Shown in pieces: positions 11,140-23,455 of a stretch of DNA of 64,000 nt. The number at the start of each line of letters is the position of its first letter. Positions within the stretch are counted from its first letter, which is position 1. Position numbers and translations under genes: made by a program. The notes under the pieces were generated by a model. That model was not told the DNA's origin, ran no database searches, and saw nothing but the letters and a program-made list of their open reading frames with translations. Source of the DNA: Nageia nagi (taxonomy: Eukaryota > Pinophyta); assembly GCA_050084985.1 (NCBI GenBank), contig JBITNC010000001.1:179428001-179492000 (forward strand), in the 5' to 3' direction.

Positions 11140-13737
11140 AAATGTATTATACCCTTTTGTTTAAATAACAATAATTGGTAAGGATTAGCTCCTACAAATT
11201 ATTTATATTAATACCTTATTGATAAAAGGTAAATTATCTATTTTAGGTAGATAAATGAATTATGTTTTCTACCTATGCTAGGATCAAATGGATGAAATAT
11301 GTACTTGATTTTTATATCTTATGTTGCTAACATTTTATATATACATCATGATATAGGACTCTTGCTGTTTCAATATTCAAAAGGAAAGAATATGCTCAAG
11401 GATGTGGCAACAAATTAGGAACACTAAATAAGGTATATTTTATTGTTTAATGAGTAATTTATAAACATTTGATAATAAGTACTAGAACATATATCAATTT
11501 TTATCTAATTGATTTGCATTAAAATAATTAGGTTTAATAATCTATTTTAAGGATAGTGTTCTTCATGCTTGTTTTTATCAACTCTTTTTAGTTGATTTCT
11601 AGTGGTCAATATTAAACTCATATATTTGTTGATCACTAAGATTAAAAATGTTCTTGATTTCTCTAGAGAATTAGAAATTATGTCCTGATTATTTTTTTAT
11701 TGAAAATATTTGTATGTCATCATCAAGGAGTTATGAAAATAATTATTTACATATTATTTTTCTTTCATGTTGGAGAGTTCAACCTAGTAGGATACAATAC
11801 CTAAACTTCAAAAATGTAGATGAGGACCTAAAGTGTGATAAATTACTTGATTTCATGAGTAGGTATAGTAATTTTATGATAGTATAAAATTTTCTTTTGC
11901 ACATGTTTATAAACTTAGTATTAAAGATCCAATGTGTAAACTAAGTCTGGCCATCCTATTTTATCATAAGAAGTTTGAGATACCAAGGTGTTATATGAAT
12001 CTATGAACCATAGGGTTTGGTTCTAGAAGAGATTTGAAAGTATTAGTGTAGACCAAAATATTGGTAGGATACACTATGCTTATAAAATAAATGCTATGAT
12101 TATCTCTTTTCCTTTATCTTATTAAAGGATGAAAAATGGAATATGTTGTTTAAGCTATGGATACTTAATGACATATTTTTTAAATTACGTTGATAATTAG
12201 ATCTATATGAAGTTTGAATAAAAATAAATGCATGTTAAATTGGATTAGCATGAAATGGTTGATTATGTACCATGAGATAGCAATATTCCTAGGAACCAAT
12301 GCTAGACATAGTGTGGAATATGGAAAAGTTCTTTGAGAGCCATCGATGAATGGTATAGTGAAAACTTTTATGTTTGTTTAAGTTACATTGGTGGACAAAG
12401 TATGAACACACAAATTCAAAAAGGCATTGTATATATTATTTATTCATGCTTAGTATTCTTGATTTAAACTTTAGATGGATTGAAAATCTTAACCTAGTTA
12501 GGGTTGAAGGAATCCTAATTTGATCTAACATTATGTAAAGGTAAGACTTATGTGATAGTTCAACTTATGATTTCTAGATTCGAACTTACTTTTTCTTAGT
12601 GAATTAATGAATATAGTGAATTAGTGAATATAGTAAATTAGGTGAACCTACATTTGATAATTTTCATGACCTAGTTTTTCATTTACTATTTGACTTTTTG
12701 TTTCAACCTTGAATTAATAGTCTTATATCAAAGTGTGTTTTTATCTTTAAACCGATTCATGAAATCATTAAAAAAAGGGGGAACTAGAGCAAATTTGATT
12801 AAAACCTTGTAAAGTTTTCAATTACCAATAAACTTCAAGATGTAAGATGATATGAAAAGGGATTAATGGATTAAAGAGAATTAGACATAATTAAAAAGCC
12901 CTAGGCAAGGTAGAATTAAGCTTGCAAAGGCATTTATACCTTGGTCGCAATGTTAGTTTTTTGACACAAGGGTGAGTAGGGTTATGTTTGATGCAATGAA
13001 GGCTAGGAGTGCCATTAAAATTATTTCTAGCATGGTATGGAGGTTGCCTCCTTTGCCCATCTCTTTCCCCCTATCTATCAACTATCAATGCTCAGGATGG
13101 TGCCTATTCATGGCATTAAAAGGGACAACTTTTTGAGTTTTTGGAAAGAGACTCTCCTTGGAGCACTTTATGGGTTTTTTACTACTCTTGTGTAGGTATT
13201 TGGTCTTAGGGAAACTCATAATTTCTCCCCATTTTGCAAAGGTTTCAAGTTCTATTTTGTTCTAGTTTTTGGCACCTTCTTCTTGGTTTAAACCATAGGT
13301 TAAAAGAATTGCTTATTTTCCTATTTTCATAGTAATCTTTATGGGTCTATTGGGCATTCCTACTATGCACTTTGGTGAGGGTTTCAGGTAGTATTTCATG
13401 GGGTTTTAGAGGTTTTGCTTTTGAGCATTAAATATGTGAGTCCTATCTTTTTTTATTGCATTTTATTTTTAAAATCTACATTACTTGTAAGAAGGAAATA
13501 AATCAAGCTGGAAACTTGTAATTCTTTCATTCATTACATTGATAAACTTGAATAATTCCATCATTTTCATACTAAGACTACCATACTAATTTTAATACCT
13601 AAAAAACATGGTCAAAACCTTCATTTTTAAATAGTACAAGAATCTTCTCAAATTAGGGTCCATTACTAAGCTTAAGATGAATTTAGAGTAGTTGGGTATG
13701 ATGTTATCTATTTTGGAAACAATAAAAGGCCTCCATT
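11140..13737 (+). other. G internal region, left part, no coding signal
   Basis: From about 11150 to 12650 it aligns with the reverse complement of 59090-60620 in element H (for example GGTAAGGATTAGCTCCTA near 11178 and the stretch around 12270-12340). From about 12660 to 13737 there is no counterpart in H. I found no gag, protease, RT or integrase motif on either strand. Confidence 0.7.
13733..13737. repeat. target-site duplication of E, left copy (ccatt)
   Basis: ccatt directly precedes the LTR start TGTTAGGATCCC. The same five bases follow the 3' LTR at 19685-19689. Confidence 0.92.
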
Positions 13738-14148
13738 TGTTAGGATCCCACATCCTAACATTTTAGTGTTAGTATTAGTATTTTAATTAAATTATCAGCC
13801 TATATTGTAAACCATAATATTATGATTGTAAGGGTGGGGCTTGATTTTGCATGACTATTAGGGTTAGGGTTAGTATATTATAAATAGGTAGAATTATGTA
13901 GAGAATGGCATATTGAACATTATTTTTTAGTTTTGGAGTTGTAAGGAGATAGCCCTATCGAAGTGGCTTGTGATTCTATTCCTATTTAATAAAATCCTAT
14001 CTTCATCTGCTTATTGTTATTATTTTGTGTTCTACTTATCAGTGTATGCTCTATTATTTCCATTAGATTAATTTCTATTTTCCTATTCAAATCAATATTC
14101 ATTTACATTTTTGCAATATTTCCCTTTCATATTCATAGCATCATAACA
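13738..14148 (+). repeat. E 5' LTR
   Basis: TGTTAGGATCCC to ...CATCATAACA, 411 bp, aligned end to end with 19274-19684. A TATA-like TATTATAAATAGG lies near 13876-13888 and an AATAAAA signal near 13988. Confidence 0.93.
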
Positions 14149-14165
14149 TCTAGTATCAAAGCTCT
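14149..14165 (+). promoter_or_regulatory. E primer-binding site
   Basis: TCTAGTATCAAAGCTCT immediately follows the LTR end CATAACA. It resembles TGGTATCAGAGC, the initiator tRNA-Met primer site of many plant elements. Confidence 0.75.
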
Positions 14166-14922
14166 TTTTAGGGCCATTATGTTGCAAGAAAACCATAAAA
14201 AAAATTGAGGTTTAAGCTAGAAACCCTATACCGATGTTTTTAAAATATCTAGGAGGATCTATCATTTTTGGCTAAGCACACTTATGCATAAAGTTATGTG
14301 TGAAGTGAGGTGCAAACAATTCTACACCAATACCTAGGCCTTAGACAAAACCCTACATGAAATCAGACTCCACATACTAAAAGGTATGTCAGAGACTATC
14401 TAGGCTATAAATAGAAAGTAGGTAGGAAGTTGTGTTGACCATTTGTAAACTATAGTGCACCAACAAGTGCTATTGGAAAGTTACTTATCACTGAATCCAT
14501 CTCCATAGCCTCTTTCCTTGCAAAAGTTGGATAGGAGGGATGTTTAGAAAAGCCTACAAAGTAGATAATCCTTACCCTAGAATCATTCCTTCACACAAAA
14601 AAACCTTGATTTAGGAGTTAGAATGTATGACATCTAGTTTTCCAGAGCCACCAAAAATAGTAGTTCAAAGGTAGCAAAACCTTCAAAGCTAAATAACTAA
14701 AAATATGTACCATTTTAGCATTTGTTAACAAAAGCAGATAGACCCACAAATGTAAAAAAAATGTGTTTGAGAGTCCAAAAATCCTCATCAAGAGACCTAG
14801 CCCATTGTGATCATCTTTTTGAGTTGATCATTTTGGTATATTACACCTATACACTTTTTCAACCACTTTCTAAAAATAGTAATTTCTAGAAATAGTAGCT
14901 TTAGAAATAGTTGTTTCTAGAT

Positions 14923-15960
14923 ATGGCACTTGAGATAAGATCCCAAACAATAGCACAAGTTGATCCTACCATGATGACATTTTAGAATATGATCCAATAA
15001 ATGGTAGATACACTTACTAGGACATTCAAGGCTAAACTTCGATAACTATAGACCCAAATAGAAACCATTGATAGAAAGTGTGAAAGTGTTTAAATAAGTA
15101 TAATCATACCAATAATGCATCTAGTTCACAATAATTATGGTAGTCAGGAAATCCATAGGGGTACCATTATAATTTTTAGGGCCAACAAGGTGGTTTCATT
15201 CTTCCATGCACAACCAAATTGGATTTTCCCCAATTTGATGGAGATGATCCCACTAACTAGATTTATAAGTTCGAATAGTATTTTACATTGAACCAAATTC
15301 CAAAAGATTTGAAGGTGCACATGGGAACTTTTCATTTGGATTGTGAGGCTTTCCAATGGCACTAGTGGCACTCAAAAACTCATCCTTCTCCTTCATGGGA
15401 TAAATTTACTCAATAATTATTAATCCATTTTGGTCCTAGTTACTATGAATATTTTATAGGGCATTGACCAAGTTATGTCAAACCACAACAGTTAAAGAAT
15501 ACCAAAATCAATTTTAGAAACTAGCAAATCACACAGAGGGGTTGGATGATGCATTTTTCACAAGTTATTTTATTAGTGGATTAAAGGAAGAAATTAAACT
15601 AGAGGTCAAAATTTTTAATCCCAAAACTATTGTGGATGCTATTACCTTGGAAAATTCAATGAAATGTAAGACCCCCATTCGTAAAAACACATATTAATTC
15701 CTATTCCTTTAATAACATAAGTTCCCCACCATCGAATCACATAATGAAAACTAAGAAGTTAACATGGGAGGAAATGGAAGAGCATTGAAAGAAGGGTTTA
15801 TGCTATAATTGTGATGAGAAATTTGTTCATGGTCATCATTGTACTCAATAAAAGTTATATTTACTTGATGTTGATGCTCCTAGTGAGGAGAAATATGAGA
15901 GTGCCTTGAAGAGGCTACAAAGAAAATTCCATATGAGGGGGCCTCGATTATCTCTTACAA
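14923..15960 (+). pseudogene. E gag with zinc knuckle
   Basis: The ATG at 14923 starts MALEIRSQTIAQVDP. The gag core is at about 15218-15500 (KLDFPQFDGDDPTNWIYKFE, then LNQIPKDLKVHMGTFHLDCE). The nucleic-acid-binding knuckle is at about 15795-15850 (GLCYNCDEKFVHGHHC), in the form usual for chromoviruses. The CAG/CAA-derived stops and some frameshifts make it non-functional. About 770 bp of leader precede it. Confidence 0.85.
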
Positions 15961-15989
15961 TGCAATAGCAGAAATTACTACCCCTCAAA

Positions 15990-16330
15990 CTATTAAGGTC
16001 AAAGGGTTTTTTGAAAAATGCACTCTCATCATATTATTGGATTCAGGAAGTACTCATAATTTTATTGATCCATAAGTAGCTAAGGCAACTGATTGTTACA
16101 TCCACCCTATAAATAATTTTGAGGTTATGGTTAGTAATGGAGGTAAAATAGCATGTAAAGGCACATGCCAAAATGTCAAACTAAGCATGGGCCACTATAC
16201 TTTGAAAAGTGACATGTATGCTTTACCACTTGGGGGATGTGATAAAGTTTTGGGGTTGCAATGGTTGAGGACTTTGGGCACCATGAAGTGGAATTTTGCA
16301 AAGCTATGGATGACCTCAAGATAGCTGAAC
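15990..16330 (+). pseudogene. E aspartic protease (retropepsin)
   Basis: The active-site motif LLDSGSTHNFID is at about 16033-16068. It is followed by VMVSNGGKIACKGTCQNVKL and LGGCDKVLGLQWLRTLG, the usual chromovirus protease order. A 65-codon part (16127-16324) is still open. The enzyme would cleave the polyprotein. It is joined to gag upstream and RT downstream in one decayed reading unit. Confidence 0.88.
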
Positions 16331-16449
16331 AAGAGCATACTCTCAAGGGATTACAAGTTGGACCTACACAAATTGTGAGCTCCCATCGCATGGAAAAATC
16401 CTACAAAAATTTGGAAAATGAATGTTGGCACAGTTCTACTCTTTAGCAA

Positions 16450-17890
16450 TCATTGAATATGAATTCATAGAGCCTAAAGACTTGTAATCCATCTGGGGTA
16501 AGCATGCATGTGACTTTTAGGAATCAATAGGCTTACCACCCCAATGATCTCATGATCATGCTATCTAGTTGGTGCTAGGAAGTCAACCACCAAACATTCA
16601 TCCTTATCGGTATCCTTATTTACAAAAAAATGAAATTGAAAAATTGGTTCAAGAACTATTGGATGCAAGATTAATTTGACCTAGCATAAGCCCATATTCT
16701 TCTCTAATTATATTGGTTCATAAGAAAGATGGCTCATGGCATATGTGTGTGGATTTCAAGGTCCTCAATAAAATTACCATCAAGGATAAATTTACCATAC
16801 CAATCATTGATGAATTATTGGATGAACTACATGGGGTAAAAAAATTTTCTAAGCTGGACCTATGATCTTGGTATCACCAAATCTGCTTCAAGGAGGAGGA
16901 TATACCAAAAATTATATTTTTCACCCATGAGGGCCATTATGAGTTCTTGGTCATGTCTTTTGGCCTCGCAAATTGTCCATCCACATTTCAAAGTTTAATG
17001 AATCAACTATTTCATCTATTCCTTAGGAAGTTCATTTTAGTTTTCTTTGATGATATATCTTACAAATTTTGAAGGAACATTGGCTATATGCAAAAAAATT
17101 AAAATATTCATTTGACAAGAGGGAAATTGACTACTTAGGCCATATTATATCTAAAGAGGGAGCTAAGGTGGATCCATAAAAGATTACTAACATGCAAAAC
17201 TAGTTTATTCTTACATCTTTGAAAAGTCTCTTAGGATTCTTGGGGTTGATAGGCTATTATAGAAAATTTGTGAAGGATTATGGTAAGATTATAGCACCTC
17301 TAACCATGTTGTTGAAAAAGAGTGCATTCTAATGGTCCCCTCAAGCTGAGGCAACTTTCTTTAAGCTTAAGGATGTGATGTGTACCACCCTAGTATTAGC
17401 AATGCTAGATTTTTCTAAAACCTATGTGATAGAAAGTGATGCTTGTGGAGTAGGAATCAGGGTAGTATTGATGCAAGAGGGGCATCCCTTGGAATTCACT
17501 AGTAGAGCACTCTCAAGTAAAAATTTGGGTAAATCCACCTATGAAAAAGAAATGATTACCATCATTCATGAAGTTCAATGCTAGAGACCATATCTCATTG
17601 GTTGCCATTTCATCATCCTCACAGATCATCATAGTTTGAAATTTTTCATTGAGCAACATATTTTTATGCTTGAGCAACAAAAATGGGTGACCAAACTACT
17701 AGGGCACAATTATGAGATAGTATACCATAAAGGTAAAGAGAATGTGGTTGTTAATGCTCTATCCAAAAAATTTGAAGATCAAGTAGCACTGCAAGCTCTT
17801 TCATCTCCTATTCCTCAATGGTTGGATAAGGTTAAACTGGAGTGGTCAAAGGATAGCTCCACCCAAGAATTATTAAAACAAATCACTTAA
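16450..17890 (+). pseudogene. E reverse transcriptase and RNase H
   Basis: RT fingers and palm are seen as HPYRYPYLQKNEIEKLV (about 16600), [20 protein letters not shown] (about 16720-16780), FSKLDL (about 16845), [17 protein letters not shown] (about 16950) and the catalytic FFDDI (about 17045). Straight after it the family's next ~17 codons are missing; the text resumes at [13 protein letters not shown]. The connection has YLGHIISKEGAKVDP and [12 protein letters not shown]. RNase H begins with VIESDACGVGI (about 17420) and continues to ILTDHHSLKF. There are stops at several former Gln/Arg codons. This enzyme pair would copy the RNA into DNA. Confidence 0.92.
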
Positions 17891-17899
17891 GACCCCATG

Positions 17900-19250
17900 A
17901 GTAAACCACACCACACATGGCATGATGGTATTTTGAGATTCAAATGCTGAATTTTGTTACCATATCCTTCAAAATGTAAATCAAAAATACTTGCCAAATT
18001 GCATTCCACACCAATATTAGGACATGATGGATTTTTGAAAACTTATAAGTGAGTGGCATGGTCATTCTATTGGGAAGGTACAAAATTGGATATCAAGTAG
18101 TTTATGGTAGCTTGTGATGTGTGTTAATTATAAAAGGGTGAGATAGTGGGTACTCTAAGACTCCTTCAACCTCTTCCCATACCTACTCATACATGGACCA
18201 ATATCTTAATGGATTTCATTAAAGGCCTTCCTAAATCTAATGGTAAATTACTTATTCTAGTGGTGGTTGATTGGTTATCCAAATATGCTCTTTTTGGTTC
18301 ATTGGCTCATCCATATAAGGTAGTGATAGTGGCACAATTATTCCAAAATACAATTTTTAAACTACATGGCATGCTAGAGATGATTATTAGTGATCATGAT
18401 CCCACTTTTAAAAACCATTTTTGGTAAGATATTTTCAAGCTACAAGGTACCCAACTAAACATAAGCTTAGCATACCACTTGTAAACTAATGGTCAAACTA
18501 AAATTGTTAATAAATAGTTAGAAATATATTTACATTATTTTGCTTCAGCAGAACCTATGCATTGGGTATGATGGCTTCCCTTGGCTCAGTGGTTGTATAA
18601 TACATCTTATCATACTACTAGCAAGATGACCCCCTATAAAGTAGTGTATGGTCAAGCTCCACCAATAGTCACCTTGTATGTTGTAGGTACCAGTAAAGTT
18701 TAAGCAATTGACTTAGCATTAGTTACTTAGGATGATATTCTTTGTTTGCTCAAGGATAACCTTTAGATAGCCCAACACTGTATGGAATAATAGGCTAATT
18801 AGCAATGTATAGAAAGGGAGTTCTAGGTAGATGACATGGTCTTTCTGAGGTTGCAACCTTATTGCTAAAAATCCTTAAAAATAAAAGGCCCTCAAAAATT
18901 GGCCCCAAAGTTTTATGGTCCCTACAAGGTGTTAGAATGCATTGGCCCACCTACATACAAATTGAAGCTTCCTACTTATTTCAAGATTCACCCAGTGTTT
19001 CATGTCTCCTATCTCAAGAAAGTGGTTGGATCAGAGGTTTGAGTTCAAACATAATTACTTAAGTTGATAGAGGATGGATCAATGGCATTCATACCTAAGG
19101 TAGTTCTAGATCAATGTTAATGATAGCTTCATAATTGCTCCATCACAGAAGTCCTTATGCAATGGCAAGGCATGGCATTAGAAGATGCAACATGGGAAAT
19201 ACTTCATCAACTATAGCAACAGTTTCCACACTTCAAGCTTTGAGGACAAA
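17900..19250 (+). pseudogene. E integrase with C-terminal chromodomain
   Basis: The HHCC finger is at about 17990-18130 (LHSTPILGHDGFLKTYK ... ACDVC). The catalytic core has ILMDFIKGLPKSNG (first Asp, about 18205), MIISDHDPTF (second Asp, about 18380) and the NGQTKIVNK..LEIYL block carrying the Glu (about 18490-18530). The GPY-type C-terminal part is at about 18890-19030 ([20 protein letters not shown]). A chromodomain remnant is at about 19090-19250 (ITEVLMQWQGMALEDATWE). Chromodomains direct integration to particular chromatin. Stops are frequent. Confidence 0.92.
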
Positions 19251-19273
19251 GCTTCATCCCAAGATGGGTGGCA

Positions 19274-19684
19274 TGTTAGGATTCCACATCTTAACATTTT
19301 AGTGTTAGTATCAGTATTTTAATTAAATTATTGACCTATATTATAAACCATAATATTGTGATTGTAAGGGTGGGGCCTAATTTTGCATGACTATTAGGGT
19401 TAGGGTTAGCATATTATAAATAGGTATAAGTGTGTGGAGAAAGGCATATTGAACATTATATTTCACTTTTGAAGTTGTAAGGAGGTAGCCCCCTTGAAGC
19501 GGCCTATGATTTTGTTACTATTCAGTAAAATCCTATCCTTATATACTTATTGTTGTTATTTCATGTGCTACTTATTAGGGCATGCTCTATTATTTCAATT
19601 AGATTAGTTTCCATTTTCTTGTTCAAATCAATATTTGTTTACATTTTTGTAATATTTTCCTTTCATATTCGTAGCATTATAACA
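19274..19684 (+). repeat. E 3' LTR
   Basis: 411 bp, TGTTAGGATTCC to ...GCATTATAACA, aligned end to end with the 5' LTR. It is preceded by a purine-rich AAGATGGGTGGCA (PPT-like) and followed by ccatt. Confidence 0.93.
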
Positions 19685-19689
19685 CCATT

Positions 19690-22633
19690 AAACATGCAAC
19701 AAACAAAATAAGACTAGTAATGAGAATGAATAATAAAAATAAGACCTACAATGCACAAAAAAAGTAAATAATATGTATTCTACCTTACATGATTACATTT
19801 TTATTGCATACATATGATAAGTTTGCATGCATATTGTGATTGCTTAGTTTTTATCATTTGTTATGATCACCATGAAGAAACATTCATGCCTCATTTTCAT
19901 TATTCTAGTATACTTAGCATTTAAATGATAAAAATTGATATTATATGCACTTCATACTTCAAAGGAGATAATTAGTGTTCTATTACATGAGATTTTACCA
20001 AATTCATTCATGCATTCACAAGATTTGATAAAATGGTTAGATACCTTGCATGCTAGGATTCAATGAGATAGCAATATCTCATTTAGTTTATTTAGCTTAC
20101 TTCAAATTTAGATTTTAATTAGGAAAATTTATAATAGGTGGAAAACTACTTGGAAAACCTTTCAATTACATTTTATTTACCTATTAAAATAGGATAGGTG
20201 TTAGATCTTGTTAAGACATAGCCCAATATGTTAAGGGCTTACATTCAGATTCAGTTGATGTAATTTTATGTAGTGGGTCAGTAGTGAATTGAAATATATA
20301 TGTATCTTTCCTATATCAAAACTTTTAGATTAATGGTGAAATAAGTTTGGAATTCTAATCATGAGTTGTTAAACCTTTTTCAATATTACATTAGTATTTC
20401 ATTATGGGAGAAGATGATGAAGACTTTTGAAACCATGTTATTGCAAAACCTTGAAATTTTAAAATGAAGATTTAATGTTGATAAGTTTCTATCAAATTCA
20501 ATTATGTACTTCAGCCCTCTTTAGTATAGATGGTATATGTTAGAGTTATTCATGTTAAATGATAGATTTTATCTTTTCTCATTACTATTGTGTTTCACAT
20601 TTAGATAGTTGTTGTAGTTGGATAAGAAATGGAAATATTATTGTTCAAGTTAGCATAAGATTTGTAGGCATTATGTTAAGACTTTAGTATTGTAAAGAAG
20701 TGGCACTTAGTGGAATTTGTTAGTAGTTTAAAATTAGAAGAAATTATGTTTACATCTCCTCTAAATTCTATTTTAAATAAGTGTCAATAAAGATTCTAAA
20801 TATGAACTTGATTTTGTTATTTCATAGTATATATGGTATATAAAAAGGAAATTTCAGTTTGAGGTTGAAGTGAGGTTCTTGCAGTTAAATAAGAGTATGT
20901 TGAGACATCTCAACTAGATAGTTGAACAATTGGCATTATTTTAAACATGCTTTCTTATGAAATTCAAGAAAATTCTTGGTGAATAGTGTTGATGGTAGAC
21001 AATAAGGTTATATTAAAATAGGTTGTACATAAAAATCCCTTTTCAAAACTAATTAAGACCCAAGTAGAAAGGGTGAATCAACTAGGTCTATGTTTGTAGT
21101 AAACTGAGGATTAAGTATGGTTTTATTTTTAAAATCATGTTAGTATTCTTTAAAGAATAACTTCTAGAGTGATAACATTTAAGCAAATCAATAATTCTTG
21201 ATGCACAAGCCTCTCAAGATACTTAAATGGTCAAATAGTTAGTAGATGAAAGATTAAAACCTTGATGAATAAAGTGAGATTGAAAAGATGATTTAGTGAT
21301 AAGATGGATAACTTGATGGATGAGTTGGTTTACAGTGATGTCAAATGGTTCTTTAAGAATCCATGAAGAAATATATTATTGAATCATTTTTTATCATCCA
21401 TGAGTTAGTTATTCTTTGGATCATGAATTAACTTAGGCCATGCATTTTTATGGAATTTATAGTTGAACCTAATTTTCAAATAGGGTGGTTGTTCTCTCTA
21501 TCTAAATTACCAAGATGGGTAATGATAAGAAGGATCTTGTTGATAAAGTTATTGCATTAATATGCCAAAGATCAAGGACTAGGTCCTGAATTGTTATTTG
21601 TAATTCAAGAGTCTAAAATTAGTTGTTGAGTAATGGAAAAAGTTATAAATTATCACCTTAGATAAATGAAAAAATTTATATCTATACAAGGGTTATAGAT
21701 AAAATCTTAATGCTACACCAAGTGTCTAGGGTGGATAGGTGATGAACAATTTTATACTGTTCACAATCTTTGAAAGTCACACCAGTGTGGTGTAGGATCC
21801 TTTTGTAAGACATATTGAATAGGGAAAAATTCTTAGGAGATTAGGATGGATATAAAAGCTTGATAATGCCTAATTTGAGAAAGGTTCATTCAATATATCT
21901 CAAGGTTTGAGATACATCGCATATATCTGTGACTGCAGCACACAAAGGGTAAGGTTATCCTTAAGATATGATGCAATTCTCCTAAATCATTAACAAAGAT
22001 AATAACAAATATGGAATTCATTTGTATGCATATGATGTAATAAATTCCTATTTGCATTCTTTTAAAGTTTTTCCAAAAAAAAATAGTCTAAATTTTTGGG
22101 TCATCACAACAATGGTATTGGAGTTTTAAGTTGGAAAAATCATTCTAGATTGGAATGTTCTTGATCTAGGAAGACAAAATTCATTGAGGAGTTTGAAAAC
22201 CTAGACAAATTGAAAAAGAAAAATTCTTGAAAATCTAGGAAAATGGAAGAAACAAGTAAACATATATTCTTTAGTTATCCCTTTTATTTATGAAACCCAA
22301 GTTTTGAGTCAAAGTTAAGAGTTAGAACATAAAAGATGTGATCTGTTTTCATGAAAACTTAAGAAATTGGAAAATGTTTAACAAATACCTTTTAAATGAT
22401 ATAAATAGGGTATAGTTTGGGAATCTTGTGAAGTGGGTTATAATTAAATTCTATTAAGTGAATTCAACCAACAACTATGTACCATTGGTGAATCATAGTT
22501 TTTGGATTTAAAGGTTTAATGTTGGCAAAAAATCCTTGCTTTTGAGTTCTTTAAAAATGAGAATCATATATTTATGTAAAGATTTTATTCTATTTTTTTC
22601 TTTCTTGGACATGAAAAAATAATATACATTTAA
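19690..22633 (+). other. G internal region, right part, no coding signal
   Basis: From about 22100 to 22633 it aligns with the reverse complement of 58576-59080 in H. The 19690-22090 stretch has no counterpart in H. I checked both strands for RT, integrase and gag motifs and recognised none. Confidence 0.65.
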
Positions 22634-22649
22634 TCTAGGTGGGGGAGTA
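22634..22649 (+). promoter_or_regulatory. G polypurine tract
   Basis: CTAGGTGGGGGAGTA directly abuts the 3' LTR start TGTCAAATACC. The equivalent site in H (58560-58575, minus strand) reads CCCTAGTAGGGGAGTA before TGTTAGATAC. Confidence 0.8.
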
Positions 22650-22780
22650 TGTCAAATACCACTTTTTGATCCCTCTTAATTATCCTTGATTTTATGATTA
22701 GAATTTTACTAACCCTAAGGGTTGACTTGACAAATGCATACTTTGGGTTCTTAATATTTGAGAGATGTTATATTTTGGTG

Positions 22781-22935
<155 letters not shown>

Positions 22936-23455
22936 ATTAAGGGTTGAACAATATATTCATCACCTTTTTAAAATGCTTATCATGTTAAGTTTTAAAGAGT
23001 TATGGATACACTACAATGGATTTGATAAAATGATATTTAATGATTTCAGAATCAATGATATCTAATGTTGAGCTTGATATTAATATTTGGTTACATGATT
23101 ACTTATTGAAGGATCATTATTATTTAAATAATATGTTTAAACAATAATAGATTATACCATCAGAGACATTGATTATAGTTAATATTTGTTGCTTGATTTT
23201 TAATGATTAATTTTAAAAAGAGAGTATTTAAATAGTATGGCAATGATAATATTTATGTGGACCATATTTATTTCAAATAATCCTAAGTTCTAGCTAGAAC
23301 CTCTCCCATGTGACTATTTAAAGTTGTCATTTTAGAGTGATATGGATGTTACTCTAAAGTTATTGTAAAGATTGGAGAAGAATCTAATGGAGTTTTTTGT
23401 TAAGCTTAAAATAAGCAATTAGAGTGATGCATGTAGGTGGATAAAAGGAGTTTTT

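Larger units (their letters stand above)
845..11140 (+). repeat. G 5' LTR, split by A and C and lacking its last ~1 kb
   Basis: Bases 845-1644 and about 9197-11140 align in order with 22650-23605 and about 23669-25650 of the 3' LTR, with many substitutions. The stretch between holds elements A and C. The alignment stops at about 11140, where the sequence passes directly into internal sequence matching H near 60.6 kb. The last ~1 kb of the LTR and the primer-binding site are therefore deleted. The expanded TG/TA microsatellite of the 3' LTR is only a short TA run here (about 978-986). Confidence 0.8.
13738..19684 (+). mobile_element. Element E: complete Ty3/gypsy chromovirus, decayed
   Basis: A full-length element of 5,947 bp with two 411-bp LTRs, a 5-bp duplication (ccatt), a primer-binding site and the order gag, protease, RT, RNase H, integrase, chromodomain. 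The integrase C-terminal chromodomain places it in the chromoviruses. The two LTRs differ at very roughly one base in seven by eye, which points to an old insertion. It lies inside G. Most in-frame stops sit where the family has Gln or Arg. Confidence 0.94.

Noticed and set aside
13857-13873. TTAGGGTTAGGGTTAG in the E LTR (also near 19395), telomere-like
   Set aside because: Only two to three units, of TTAGGG rather than the plant TTTAGGG type, and present in both LTRs; part of LTR sequence.
20560-21150. Possible pol remnant in G's internal region
   Set aside because: Short suggestive words only; no RT, RNase H or integrase motif could be placed in order.
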